A stretch of 48,000 bases of DNA. Origin: Symbiodinium natans. Taxonomy: Eukaryota; Sar; Dinophyceae; Suessiales; Symbiodiniaceae. Below are positions 28,600 to 41,160 of the stretch, piece by piece (position 1 is the first letter of the stretch; every line of letters begins with the position of its first letter). The position numbers and the translations under genes were made by a program. Below the pieces are notes generated by a model. It made no database searches, was not told the DNA's origin, and worked only from the letters and a program-made list of their open reading frames with translations. The stretch is taken from contig CAJNDS010002173.1 in assembly GCA_905221605.1 (NCBI GenBank), positions 312,001 through 360,000 of the forward strand, given 5' to 3'.

Positions 28600-31500
28600 G
28601 GAGCTAAGGGAATTGGAGCTCGGGGTTCAGGAATGAGGGCTCATAGATGGCATATCAAGGCGCACAGCCGCGCCTCAACACGCCCGAACCCTTTAAATGG
28701 CCATAGACCCCCGGACAAACCCCCACTCCAAAAAAGGCACTGCGGGTGCTCTCAGCTCTTCCCGGCTTTGCTTCCCCCCCACACACACACACACACACAC
28801 ACTCAAGCAACCTTCCTGACAGCCAATACTGGTACCTCCGATCTGCGAGCCAACACACACACACACACACACACCCGCTTTTGCACCCTTCATCTCTGCC
28901 CCGTTCCATTCCATCCCAAAACCACCCGCTAACTCTAAGTGGGCAGTCCTCCGATTCCATGATCAAGTTGGGGGCCCTGTTGAAATCCTGATTTGGCCCC
29001 CCCTACACCGAAAACCCTAGACCCTTGAGAAACAACTAGACATTGTTGAGAAAGTCACCTCCGCCGAAGAAGCGCGGAAGAATGCCTCAGCAAAGGAGAT
29101 TTGGGGTGCTTAGGGGAGGTTCGGGGAGGTAAGGGGCTTTAGGGAAAACAGACAAGGAGCTTCAGGCGGAAACATGCAAGCCGGGCTTTAAAAACAGCCC
29201 AACCTCGCTCACAAACCACCCAGAGCGCGCCTCCACGTCGTTCAAAGGGCCCAAATCCCTTTTGGGCTGCGCCGGGAGGAACACGGGACCTGTTCAGCCC
29301 GGCTTTGCCGGCTTGCTTTGCAGGAGCCTAGTACCCCTGAGCTCGTAACAGAGGGAACACAGCAAAAAGGGATAGGAATCTTCGAAACCACCCCCAAGTC
29401 CAGGCCCCTCACGCAACCGTGACGCAGTCAGTGTAGGCCTTAAACCCTAAACTGACCTAAACCCTGAAAACCCCAACCCGCCCTAAACCGCCCTTAAACC
29501 GCCCTTAAACTGCCCTTAAGCCGCCCCAAAACCCCGAAGGGGCGGCCCTTTGCGACTTTGGGGGCCCTTTGGAACCTTTGGATGGCTTTATGGGGGGCCC
29601 TGCGCTGCGGCCTTCGGCCACGGGGTCGGCGGCGGTTCGCAGTTCCTCGGCCCGGGCCTTCTGAGTCTCCGCCTCGACCAACCCGGGGGGCCGTCAAAGA
29701 ACAGCAACGAGAATCATCAGAACAAGGAGCATGAGAGTTGTAGGCATGATAATACCAATAATGCTGATCCTCATGTGGGTTTAAGGGGAGAGAGCTGTGA
29801 GGGTGTTTAAGGGTCTCAGGCGACCCCCCCCACCGATTGTCACCTTGTGGGGCGTCCGCCCTCTGCAAGCATCTGCAACGACTGAAAGAAGCTACCCATT
29901 TGAATGTCCAGCACCCTAAACCCAAACCCTAAACCCTGAAAACCCGATAGCTTTGGAGTGGCACCAGCTTGTCAAAGCACAGCGGAAGGGCCCCGGCCGC
30001 TTTGAAAAACTTCCGCTCCTTGTCTGTGACCTGCAGGGCTTTAAGCGTTTGTAGGGTTTGGGGTTTAGGGTTTTATCGTTTAAGGTTCAATCCGAAGTCG
30101 AAGCGTCGTTTGCAGGGAAATGGGACATGGAGTTGGAGTTTTGGGGTCGGGCTTAAGGCCTCCAGGGCACTACAGGCTGCTGGCTTTCTGCAGGTTCAAG
30201 CTGCACAGGGCAAGTGGGCGACGAGCTCTGTTGCATGGACGAAGCTGCAATCCAGGAACTCCAGTGATAGCAACATGCCGATGGAAAACGGCACCAAAAA
30301 AAACGCTAGCATATTCATAAAAGCAAAACTAATAAAATATTCCTAGTAATAAACAAGAGACAAGAAGAATCTAATCATAATCCTGATAACAATAATCACA
30401 ATAACAATAGAAATAACAACGCTAATAATAATAGTAATAATAATAACAATAACAATAATAATCACAATATTTATAAGGTCTCCGAGCAATCCAATTCCTG
30501 CTACTGAACACAATTTCAGAACACACAACTGGACCAAGCACGGCAACATGACTCTGGGAACCCCGATGAGCAAATCAAAGATACAAACATCGTCCAGAGC
30601 AAAATCTAAAAGCATATGGTCACCCAAATGAGGCTGCGCTTAACCGCTTTAACTCCTGCAGTGCTCCGCGGCAAGGAAAAAAACTTGGAGCTCGAAGAGC
30701 ACAAGAGATCGCGAAATGAAGAAGTCCCACGAGTTTGCCTGAACTTGGGGGGACCCTCCTTCTTGGACCCAGCCTTGTTGGAATGAAACTCCTGGGCGCA
30801 GCGGATTTCACCGTAACCCTTAGAATCCCTAAACTCCTTCGACTCCTTGACTATCAACTCCTTAGGCTTTCAGAAGTTGCAGGATGTGGTGGTGGACTTT
30901 GGGGAGGGGGCCTAAACCCCGAAGGTATATAAGCCTTAGCTTAGAAGCGCCTTTGACTTCGTAAGTCTGCTTAGCATCCCCAAGAAACCCTATTGCACTC
31001 CCCACCCGCAATACTAACCCCACTTAAATGAGTCAAAAGTGCGAAGCAAAACTTGGAGGGTGTCGGTTTCATAGGGGTGCTTTGAGTTTACATACAGGTT
31101 TTCGAGGCTTTAGACATGAGAGCCGAAGTCTGGAGGTTTCAGGGTGAGGGTTTCAGCATGTGATGAGGTCGGTCGACGGATCGTAGCTCTGGTGTTGGGG
31201 CAGCGAAGTGATTATCACCGATGCTTGCACGATGACTCAAGATGGCTTAAAGTTTGGGGCTTGGGGCAGTTTGGGGTTGGGGGGATTGGGGGCTTTCAGT
31301 TCAAGATGGTCCCCGCGCGATGTTTCTGATGCGGTTCGCATGGCCGCCGTGGTCCTAGCTTCAAGAACCCTTCTTTCAGAATCACTGCACAACAAAAGAA
31401 GATATCTATGCTTGCTTCCCGTGCTTTTGGTGGTTCCATAAAAGCAGATCCCCCGTAGTAGCCTTTAAAGCCTTTAGAAGCTTCTCGTCATGTCCTGCAA

Positions 31501-34500
31501 AGGCCAGGCTGTTCAACAGCAGGCCCCAGACCGATTTACTTGGTCTGACGTCAGAACAGAACTTAAAACGACCACCGAGTCAGGAGACGAGATACTTTCG
31601 CTACGCTACGCATAGCCAAAACGATGGTCACTCAGGTTACGTTCCTGAGCAGCAACCCGGTTTAGGAACTCTAGGATGCTGAGCGTGCTGCCGGCAACAT
31701 CTGGATGAGGGTTCTTCGATACCTTTTGTGTCAGGAAAATTCAGGGGTTTGACAGCGGAAGGGCGGTGCCTCTTTACCAATGATCGTAAACCTACTTTGG
31801 ATCGTCAGGAAGGTGATACTAGGTGATACTGGGTGAACGGATGCTTTGCGGTTTTTCGGGCTCAATCCTAAGTCCCCAAAGTCCCTGCAAAGCCCTAAAG
31901 CCCCTTTTAAAGACTCCAAATGGCCTGCAGGGGTGCCCCCAAAGCCCAGGACACTCCAAAGCTTGGGGACCCCGCCTAAAAAGGCCCACCAGCAGGCCCA
32001 AGAGGATGGGAGAGCAAATGAGGCCTGCAAGCTGCTTTTCGGGCTCTTAGGGCTTTTGGTGGAGTTTTAGGAGGCTCAGGGGCCCTGGGTCCACGCTGAT
32101 GCAGGTTTCGCTCACACAAGCATGCGAGAGGTCTTGTAGAGGCTTTAACACCTCATTCCTTTCCTTCGTGGGCTCCACCTTAAGGGCCTGGAAGCAAACG
32201 CAGATCAGGAGAAGGGTGCACTCTCCAGGCTTCGAAGCTTGTGTGTGTGTGTGTGCAACTTTCTCTCTGATCCGGCTTAGTAAGGGTTCCTCATGTACAT
32301 GAACAAGCACGTAGAAAGCCTTACTTCCATCAAGGTTCGAAGGATACAAAACCCCGAAGGCTGGGCAAATGCAAAGCGATTGAGCACTCGGAGTTCTGCT
32401 GCCAATGAGAAGGTCCGCCTACGACGGTCAACAGCTCGTTGATTGCTCGCTGCTCCTCCTTACCTGACAGGTCAAATTCCAGTGCCCCCTTGCTAGAGAT
32501 GTGGATGGCTTTAAACCATGGCCCCTTCCCGGCACCCCCTAAATGAAAGGACTATACTCGGATACCGGCCCCAAGAACAGTTATCATCTAGAGCATCCCC
32601 CATCAAAGGCTTCGTAGAACTAAAGCAAAGACTCTCCGTGAAGAGCGCCTAAGCCTCCGTTGCTGGGCGCTGGCGTGGTTGAAGCACGCTGCAGGAATTG
32701 AGCCTGCCAATTGTTGGTGGATTGATACAGAGGCGTGAAGCATGACACTAGCAACTAGTGCCAACGCCCCAAACAAGTAGGAAAGCCCGGCACAAGCAAC
32801 AAACACGCGTACAGTTCATGTCAGTTCATGTCAGTTCATGTCTGTGTCTTTCTGGGAACCTTGGCACTCCATCAGCTACAGCGAATGACTCGTGGCAAAT
32901 CCGTAACTCTGAGCTCTACATGCTTTTGCAAAAGAGGGGCTGCTGACTGATTGCGTTTAGCTCCCAAATCGCCTGGCCATGTAGGTGTTGGGACGCGAAG
33001 CACAGCGAGAACACGTAAAGCGCGCTGTATGCCTTGGACCAAGGAGGTTTGAGGGTTTGGAGCTGAGAGCGCTCTAGTAAGCTGAAAGCAACCTGGGGCC
33101 CCTTTAGCCTTTTTTGGGTGCAAGTTGGGCCACTCAAGTTGGACCACTGCACAAACCCGAAGTTACATACTGCAAAGGGCAACTTCACGATCTGCGAACA
33201 CTGGACAGTGCCAGAACCAAGTCTGAAAACGGGTGAAATGGAAAAGTCGAGGCCCCTAAACCCTAAACCCAAAACTCTGAACCCTGAACCCTGAACGTGC
33301 AACCAAGCCTGTTTAGGCATGCTGCTCGCGCCGAAACGGTGATGGACACGCAGGTGTGCATCTAATAAACAACTACAGTTCCATCGAAGGTTCAAGCAGT
33401 GCAAGCAGATAAAAAACATAATGTCGGGGTGAGGCCAAACTCATCACCGTCGTGGACTCATCACCGTCGTGAACTGAACGTATTCTGATGTCTAACTACC
33501 TTGGGTCGTCGAAGCATCAAAAAGCTGGAGCCATGGATGAAACAAACACAGGCAATCGTCACCACGCCAGAAAGCTCGCCAGCGTTCAAAGATGTCATGC
33601 TGCGACAGCTCAAAAGAACATACCGGATACCGGCTCTTGACCTTTTACAGTGTCAGCTGCTTTAACCAACACCACCCTGAACAACCATCCTGTCTCAGCT
33701 GAAACCTGTTTCGATTGACCCGTTCGATGTCGATTGAGCGCGGCAAGTGAGGAAGGACTGGGAGGGGATCTGCCAAGTTGGATCGACTCAGCTGCCGACA
33801 CCCTGAGAGGGTAGAACACGAACAACCGGGTACCCTCATCCACCCGCGCCCTCAACACCCAAAATTCCGCCCTAGACGCCGCAGAAACAGGCCAAATCGG
33901 GTCACAGCAGCAAGACTTTTTGTCATGTCGGCCACCGCTGTTGTCAAGCCACGGCTTGAAACGTCAGCACCGCACAAACACCCTGGAACTAGCCAAGTAC
34001 CCAAGTACATTCAACTATGGTATGTTGCAGCAAGCATCTCATCTAAAAGGCCCACGACGTACGACAACGATTGAATGAATCTTTCTCGACCCCCTAACAC
34101 AGTACCGTCAGCCGCCCCTCTTCCGACGCTTGGCCACCCTCAACCTTGTCTTTGGAGCTGTGGCAGAGCCGAACATGTTTCAGAGTCAAGGGTTGAGGGA
34201 GTTGAGCGTCTTTGACAACGATGAGCATCTTCGAAGCAACAGGCACGTCTCAAGGGGCAAGTTCTCTGAATGAAGCAACCCCCTCAGACCTAAAGCCTTA
34301 ACCCATAGACCTGCTAACAAATTCATTCCGAGGAAAATCCGCCCCCGAAACCATGAACCCCAAACTCGAACATGCCACCTCCTAAGCCCGAAAGGATGCC
34401 CAAACCTGCCAAAAGCCCGGTTTCTAGGCGCAAAAAACAGCCCTGAACAGGCACCCTCCATCCTGAATCGTCAACCCTCAATCCTGAACCCCCAACTCCT

Positions 34501-35600
34501 CAACTCCTCAACTCCTCAAGTCCCTAAACCCCAAACTCAAATTTGTGTCAAGGGGCCCGAAGCAGGGCTTGGCCCCAGCTTTGGTTCTTTGCGCTAGCTT
34601 GGCCTGGCAATCCACAAAGCCAGATCGGTTGGGTTTAGGATTCAGGGGTTTACGTGGGGGTCCATTTCTTGCATGGAAAAGAGAGCTTGGGGAAGAGACT
34701 CTCCAAGGCCAGGAGATAAGTTGCGACCAAAAACAGCCAAACCCCCTAAGCCTGAAGCCCTGCAGCTAGGCAGCTTTGTCTGAGCCAAGGGGGCCTCTAG
34801 CCTTGTCAAAAATCCAGTTCTGAGTGCCAAGAGATCCGATAGTACAACGCGAGTTGACCCAAAACCTGAATATTCTTCCAAGCCCCCAAGACTAGAACCC
34901 ATGAAAACCTCAGATACCTGTATTCCGAAGCTCTATACCCTTGCCCAAAGGCTCGGAAGACCCATGGAAGGAACAATGATTTAAAGGAAAGTAGTGGAGT
35001 CCGATGATAAGAGTGGTATTTGTAGCTATAGGTCTTAAGAAAACTGTTTCTGTATGGGGAGGGCATCAAAACCGTAATGACGCCCACGTTCCATGCTACC
35101 GAGGTTCGCGGAGCCTTGTGCTCCTTGGACTTAGCCCCTAATACGCACTCGGACGAACATCGAAAATCTGTTGTGCCTTTAACTCAGGAAACTGGGCTCG
35201 AGTTTGAACCACTACTTTTTCATATGCTGCATATAGCATATAGTATGGTACACTCTACTAGCTAAACTAACTATACTAACTATACTAACTTAGTATACTA
35301 ACTATATTAACTATACTAACTATACTATCCTAACTGTACAAACTAAACTAAAACTACAAGCAAAACTAACAGGAGAGCGTGGTATGCGAAACCATCTAGT
35401 GCTTGGATCGCCTCACGTCGGGCTTCTACCTGGGCCTCTGCCCAGATTTCCACCTCCAGGTCCTTAGAGGAGCATCGGCTTTGGGGAGCTCACCGGCTCT
35501 TAGACTCCTCCACAACGAAGCTTCCAGCAAGCCGAGTAATTCCAAATGCGGCCACGTGTAAGCTTGAACGATCTGGAGAAACCGCCCCGTTCTGTGGTTT
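28600..35600. other. Mostly non-coding stretch with telomere-like relics
   Basis: No gene recognised. Telomere-like or derived units lie at 29438-29530 (including four CCGCCCTTAAA-like units), 29915-29950, 30050-30090, 33252-33300 and 34487-34530. An AAT/AAC-rich tract lies at 30370-30475 and a TCAGTTCATG tandem (three units) at 32818-32845. Confidence 0.55.
35263..35336 (+). repeat. TATACTAAC tandem array
   Basis: A 9-base unit TATACTAAC repeats with variants; exact TACTAAC occurs at least four times between 35272 and 35320. TACTAAC is the strict branch-point sequence of budding-yeast introns, though dinoflagellate branch points are not known to be strict. Confidence 0.85.
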
Positions 35601-35669
35601 CTTCGATACTCCTACCATACTGTCCTGCTTGGTTTGTCTGACCTCACCAAGTCCCCCCAATGTACCTTC

Positions 35670-37223
35670 TCAATCTAGTTGCGGTCCAGTAGCTGCTTCT
35701 GTCCTGCCGAGTTCTTCCCGAACCCGTTTGCTGCAGGCACCAGCACACGCTCGTCCCCAAGTGACGATTGATCCGTCGACCCGAATAGCAGCAAAAGCAG
35801 CGTTGCTGGCTTGAATGCACGTAACATCCTGAAGCAGCCCCTGCGCCAGGCTGCTGTCACCCCCTTCTACCCTAGAACCCCAAGTGATCACAGATCCGTC
35901 AGCTCGAAGAGCAGCAAAGGCAGCGCCATTTGTCTGTATGCTTGTGATGTTCTTCAGCTGCGCTTGCACCCTGCGACTGTCGCCTGCGTCAGAACGTCCC
36001 CAAGTGACCACAGAACCATCAGTCCGCAGAGCTGCAAAGGCTGACCCTGCCGCCTGAACTTGAACAACGTTCTTGAGCTCATTCTGAACTGCACTGCTGT
36101 CGCCGCCCGCGAGACCATCCCCCCACGTTACAACGGATCCATCCCTGCGAATCGCTGCAAAGGCAGCTAAATCATACCGGGCATAACTCTGAATACCCAC
36201 AACATCTCCAATTGTATGCGGCGCGGGGCATGCCACGAGCGAAGACAACGTTGAGTTAACTGGCCCAAAAGTCGCAAGCTTGCCGTCCTGGGATGCTGCA
36301 GCCCAGCACGTCCGACAAAACTGCAAATGGCAGACGTCTGGAAGACCTGTTTCGTGGACGCTAGAAAGCGTGTCGCCGGGCTTTTCGCCACGTGGGAAGA
36401 TATCCCCAAAGTCTGGATCGGCTACACCGAAGAAGACCAGCTTCCCTTTGGCCTTGACAGCAGCAAAACCGTCCAACGAGCCCTGAATCCACAGGACGTC
36501 GCGGAGCAAATCAAGCACTTCGAAGCCCACCTTGTTCGCGTAGTCGCCCCAATACACAACAACTCCGTCCGCTCGGAGAGCAGCGAAATGGTTCTCATCA
36601 GACTGGATTGCTCGCACGTCATGCAGCTGACCACGGACGCTGGTGCTGTCGCCTGCTAACCCCAAGCCCCAGGTGACCACTGATCCATCCTTCTTGAGTG
36701 CAGCAAACGCATGCATTGAAGACTGAAGACTGCAAACATCGTACAGCTGGTCCTGCACACTGGAGCTGTCCCCGCCGGCCACGTCATCTCCCCACGTCAC
36801 AACGGACCCATCCTCCCGGAGGGCAGCAAAAGCACAGTAGGCGGCCTGAATATGAGTGACTCTTTGCAGCTGACTTTGAACAGCGGTACAATTCCCAGGG
36901 TCCCCACTTTCGTCTTCGTCGATTGGGGGGCCACCCCATGCCACTACCGAGCCGTCTGCCCGAATGGCAGCAAAGGCATTGAGCGCGGCTGCCACGGCCG
37001 GCTGCCCCACAACAGCCGTGAGTGAATCCCCGTCTTTGATGCAGGCTTCTTGGAGCGTCGCAGGTCTTTGCAGCACTTCTCCCGATGCAGTGATGAGCTG
37101 GGCAATGCTGACCCTCAAGGAGCGCTGCGCCTGCTTCCGCAACTCATCAACCGAGGAACCCTCTGTCAATAAAACAGCAACTTTCTCGCCGCTCAACAAA
37201 CCAACGGAGATGGATACCGCCAT
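35670..37223 (-). CDS. Ubiquitin-like plus RCC1-like repeat protein (517 aa, single exon)
   Basis: The ATG at 37223 is preferred; the open frame extends to 37277 only through a TTG. Residues 1-70 read as a ubiquitin-like beta-grasp (VGLLSGEKVAVLL, then SGEVLQRPATLQEACIKDGD). Ten repeats of about 40 residues follow, each FAAxRxDGSVVTWG, then a GGDSSxVQxQL turn and a VxxIQAxxxAF strand. Repeats 4-6 are diverged (KGKLVFFG, QDGKLATFG). RCC1 folds have seven blades in the founding protein, so ten units suggest either an open array or a different packing. Such proteins are very common in dinoflagellates and are often annotated as HERC-like; there is no HECT domain here, so ligase activity should not be assumed. 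The absence of introns in a 1.55-kb coding sequence fits retroposition. Confidence 0.85.
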   Translation of the reverse strand: MAVSISVGLLSGEKVAVLLTEGSSVDELRKQAQRSLRVSIAQLITASGEVLQRPATLQEACIKDGDSLTAVVGQPAVAAALNAFAAIRADGSVVAWGGPPIDEDESGDPGNCTAVQSQLQRVTHIQAAYCAFAALREDGSVVTWGDDVAGGDSSSVQDQLYDVCSLQSSMHAFAALKKDGSVVTWGLGLAGDSTSVRGQLHDVRAIQSDENHFAALRADGVVVYWGDYANKVGFEVLDLLRDVLWIQGSLDGFAAVKAKGKLVFFGVADPDFGDIFPRGEKPGDTLSSVHETGLPDVCHLQFCRTCWAAASQDGKLATFGPVNSTLSSLVACPAPHTIGDVVGIQSYARYDLAAFAAIRRDGSVVTWGDGLAGGDSSAVQNELKNVVQVQAAGSAFAALRTDGSVVTWGRSDAGDSRRVQAQLKNITSIQTNGAAFAALRADGSVITWGSRVEGGDSSLAQGLLQDVTCIQASNAAFAAIRVDGSIVTWGRACAGACSKRVREELGRTEAATGPQLD

Positions 37224-37250
37224 GGCTTGAAGAGAAATGACGGGCCGGAG

Positions 37251-37267
37251 CTGTTGCCAAATGGGGG
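37251..37267 (-). other. Possible weak spliced-leader relict upstream of the RCC1-like gene
   Basis: The minus strand reads CCCATTTGGCAACAG about 30 bases before the ATG; the leader has CCATTTTGGCTCAAG. One base is missing and a few differ, so chance is possible. Confidence 0.22.
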
Positions 37268-37299
37268 GAGAAGCCAAGGGCTCAGACCCTGAATTACGT

Positions 37300-38120
37300 C
37301 AATGATCATGAATTGTAGGGTGAAGGCAGTCGATACTGGGAATGAGAACATGGGAGCTCCGGCAGTCAGGCGAAGGGCTGTTATGGAGAAGAAGTGGAGA
37401 CGTGCACAATGCAACCCAAGCTGGCGTATGACAAAGAAAGTTCAAAAACCGAAGCAAATTTCAAGACTTGCTCCAGAACTGGCTTGCGTACAACCCTGAA
37501 GCCTGAACCCCTCAACTGTAAACCCTTCCAAAGCTCGCAAAAAACCTTCAAAAAAGTACAAAAAACAAACGCACACCATCATGACTCTCCAACATTCCGT
37601 TTAGGTTGCCTAGTATGATGCGGGCCCTTGCAAGCGTCCCCAAAAAGGGCCCACAATTTACAGGACTGCCCCTATTTTTCAGACAAGCCCTGAACCCGCA
37701 CGCAGCGTTTTTTGCGGTCGCCGGGGATTCTTATGAAAACTTTGGCCCGAAGAACTTCTGGCAGCTCCTGGGTAGGCGGTCAAAGCGGGGCTTGAGGGTT
37801 TCAGGTGTTTTGGGGGAAGGTCTGAGGGAGCAGATTGCTGCTTGGAGCACCCTCTCAGAGTTTGGCATGTCAGGCTGAACATTCAGGGAGAGCAGGAACT
37901 TCTCGTTGTTTCGAAACTTTCAGCACTGGACGAAGACATCCGAAGGCTTCTTTAAAGAAGACCTATGGAGCAGCAAAGGACTTGCTAAGCTGAGTGGAAC
38001 TTGTATTGCGACTGATGATGTTCGCATGTTCGGCTTCAATTCAGGGATCCATGACTGCAGAAAACAGATATTCCTGTGAAGCCTGTGAAGTTCTGTGAAG
38101 TTTGTGCTCGCTTTCTTTAG
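37300..38120. other. Stretch without a supported gene
   Basis: Nothing recognised. Confidence 0.4.
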
Positions 38121-38130
38121 GAGGCCTCAC

Positions 38131-38257
38131 GGTAGCACAAGGCATTGCCAGCCAAAGCCCGCCAAGGCACTTCGAAAGACTGCTGAGGTGATCTTGCGCC
38201 TTCAAACCGTCGGACAGTGCATTCATCACAGTGGCCGCCATCATGTCAACAAAAAAC
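38131..38257 (-). CDS. Candidate internal exon (127 bp) with both splice signals
   Basis: On the minus strand a pyrimidine-rich tract ending TTTCTCAG precedes 38257, and GTGAGG follows 38131. Only one of the three frames is open throughout; it reads FFVDMMAATVMNALSDGLKA and then a hydrophobic end (LGGLWLAMPCAT). Product not recognised. It lies about 0.9 kb upstream of the RCC1-like gene on the same strand but is not needed for it. Confidence 0.35.
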
Positions 38258-38259
38258 CT

Positions 38260-40740
38260 GAGAAAGAGCAAAGCAAGCTGAAGGGGGGGGCTTGCTCTTC
38301 AGCATGCTTCAGGTGGATCCGTTTCGCGGGTGCGCGCTTCTTTTGCTCAAAACTCGGGCTGCACATCTCCCCTCTGTTTGTATGCAGGGGCCGCGGCCAA
38401 TATTCACCTTCCAGGTGGTCTGAGTGCAAGCAGTAGGGGCAGAACATCTCCGTGGCCTGAGTTGCACGCACAAGAGGCGGGAAGGGAAGCACCGCACCCA
38501 CTTGTGCCGAAGAAGCCCTGGCAGAGCACGTTACCATCTTATGCTGCTCTTCCTTCCGTGGACTGAGCTGAAAAAATTATGCAGGGCCTGGAACGATCAT
38601 GAAATTAGCATGTCTTTTGGGCCCCCCTCTGCGCCTGCTGGCACTGTGGCGCCTCGGCGTGGGTGCAGGTGCTGGGCGCCGGGGCCTCCCCTCGCACCAC
38701 CTGCACATCCGCACTTCTTTACATGTCTTTGCGTGGGAGCTAAACGACGAGTAGTTTTAGTGCCCGGCTTTGAGCATCCTACAACATAAGTGGAGCTTCC
38801 TGACATGTTGTAAGCTTCGAAGTTGTTGTTGTCTGCGGGGCACGCCTGGTAGGCTGTCTGGTTCAGAACCATGTCCAGAGGACTTGGAAGGAACCTTGCA
38901 CCGAGCAGCAGTCTGCGCATTGTCGGAAGAAGAGGTGCACACACACACACACACACAGAGGGACAGAGAAGCCTCACAAGCTGCAGCAGCTGTTGCCAGA
39001 TATTGCCAGAGTACCACTTATAACTACGGTCCGCCAAGCGCGAACATGTTCAGAGCCATGGCTTTCTGCGTATAGGCCTTAGGCATGCTCTCGGCAAGCC
39101 CAAACAGGGCTGAAGACCTTCAGCAGTTGGGGGTAATCCTGTCTTACGCCTGTCGCACACATGCCATGAACAGACCCATGGCAGAGCCATGCATGGATGA
39201 GCTCCTTTAAGGGGACTGCATGGGAAGAGGATTCAGTGGAAGGAGGCGAACGGCACTCCTCTATCCTAACCGAAGGAGGGAAACCCTCAAGCTCACGGCC
39301 CAAGGTGAATAGCCGAAACCTTCCCGAAACAATCCAAATGCAGCAATGCAAACTCCGCCCTGTGCTGTCGAAGCAACTGGGCGAAGGGTACCAGGTCCAC
39401 CTGACCAAGCGCTTCTGCATCGCACAAAGTGCATCGGCGCCAAGTTGACAAAGGAAGCTACAGAATCGCAGATCCCCTCAACCAGCACACACAGAGGTGC
39501 TGGCAGGTGGGAATCTGCAGCATCTTGAGTCACCTTTCCTGAAACGGCGTGGCTTTAGGCTGCCGCTTCCTTACTTTTCCGGCACAGGACGACGGAGGTC
39601 AGCCCTAGGCCCCTGGCCTTCTCTCTGCCGCTGCTCTCGCCACGTCCACTTTCCAATGGAGCATTTGAAAATGCTTTGGACCAAAAAGAGGAAAGAACAA
39701 CACGAGGAGAGGAGCAACACTTGAACCCATACCCGTTGGGATCGAACTAATTGCTCGCGACCATGGTCCCGATATGTCCCGATGCCTGGAGCCTTCAGTC
39801 CTAAGGCCCCCAAAGGGCAAAGAGGCAGTCGGAAGTGGCTGCTCAAGACCCGCCTGGACAGCGAACTGGTGAAAGGCATCACCAATCGCATCGCCTGCAA
39901 CGACACATTCACACGGCAAGGTTGAATCGTAATAGCAGTCTCTAAACCCCATTTAGCAAAAGTAGTAAAAGCAAGGCCTGCAACAGCAAGAGCAACAGCA
40001 ACAGTCTTGCGCAATAGTCATGTTGGTACTAAGCAATACCAACAAAGCCAGCAGCTAGCAGACCTCATGCAGCCACGCGCAGCCGAAACAGACAAAATGC
40101 AGCGAAGCTTCCTTCAACATCCTGTTGCACTTCTTTAGCACATAGCTTCCGAACCCCCGTGGACCCTTGACATCTCAGCTCCCTTCAGAACTTCGAGTCG
40201 CCCGGCCCAGTGTTGGAGCGCTTTCACTGATGGCACAGCTTCTTGCTCCGGATTTGGGTTGCCTATGTTAATGCAAGTAAACATCATCACGATTACTATG
40301 ATCGTACTGACAGTATTTGCATTGTACTCTGAACAGAAACAACTTTTTGATACTCGTACGGCTATTGCTCGTAAGAGGAGAAATGCGCGCCTCGGTCCAG
40401 CACCTTGCACAGGCCGCCGTCGAACCCCGCCTGTTCAATGGCCTTGGGGTGTGCAAGCCAAGTTCGCTTCTCCGAAACTTCGCAGCGTTTCGGGCTTAGG
40501 GCTGAAGAGTTCCCGCGATACTCACCACCCTTTCGTGAATGACCTGTAATTTGCTCTGCTTTTTCGCTCTCGGCCTTGTGAAGCAGTTCATAAGCAGCAG
40601 AAGTGATGGTGAACAGGTCCTGAGCATGGATTTCGGGTCTGAGCTCAAGGCATCAGAATAGGGGATAGGATTAGGGGGGCCCTTGGGGATATAGACCCTC
40701 TGAATAAGGTCCCTGTTTAAGAGAGCCAGAAGAGGGTTAA
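38260..40740. other. Stretch without a firmly supported gene
   Basis: A minus-strand block at 39605-39952 has two overlapping open frames and several CAG acceptor-like sites, but no frame could be preferred. Nothing else recognised. Confidence 0.35.
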
Positions 40741-40741
40741 G

Positions 40742-40771
40742 AAGGGGTTCCCTTTTAAGGGTCCCCCTTAT
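40742..40771. repeat. Inverted repeat (hairpin-forming)
   Basis: AAGGGGTTCCCTT and AAGGGTCCCCCTT are nearly perfect inverted arms with almost no loop. Confidence 0.7.
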
Positions 40772-40949
40772 CCTACCTAGGACAGAAAGGTCTTCAGGGT
40801 CTTAGGCGAGCTGCAGATGCTGCACAAGTTGCACCGTGCCACACTCGTCAACAATAAGCAATATGCATCCACCCTTCCTTTTCGTGAACACGGTGCTAGT
40901 GGGGAGGCTCAGGCCTACCCTGCTACTACGCATGCCGCTAAACCTTTGC

Positions 40950-41160
40950 TGTGTCAGCGGAAGCGTCATCAGTAACCACGTCCACTTGACCTGCATGGCA
41001 ACGGCAGCTGGTGGCTAGATCACACCGCTCAAACCAAGAAAGCTGGCGTCTCAGCATACTCTGACTGCAGAATGGACAACCCTGTCCCGAGAACGGCTCT
41101 GGACTCCGGACCCTGAGAGACGCTTCGTGGAATTGTTCCCACAAGGCTGTGTCTACTTGA
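40950..41160 (-). CDS. Possible exonic segment with Cys/His cluster
   Basis: The minus frame is open for about 68 codons (WEQFHEASLRVRSP near the start, CPFC, then CRCH, then VDVVTDDASADTAK). It ends at a stop just after an AAG-GTTTAG site. The Cys/His spacing does not match a finger family I know. Neighbouring minus-strand segments at 40802-40900 (GGCILLIVDECG, like a Walker B) and 41287-41700 also read as protein-like, but phases do not join cleanly. Confidence 0.2.

Larger units (their letters stand above)
25900..28600. other. Microsatellite-rich stretch without a supported gene
   Basis: Contains CT runs, C-runs at about 26556-26574, (CA)/(TA) tracts at 27415-27515 and a long (AC)28 at 27622-27677. 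Val-Cys-Val-Cys open frames here are repeat artefacts. Confidence 0.7.

Noticed and set aside
39720-39770. TTCGATCCC-like stretch on the minus strand resembling a tRNA T-arm
   Set aside because: The flanking five-base stem does not pair and no acceptor, D or anticodon arms were found.
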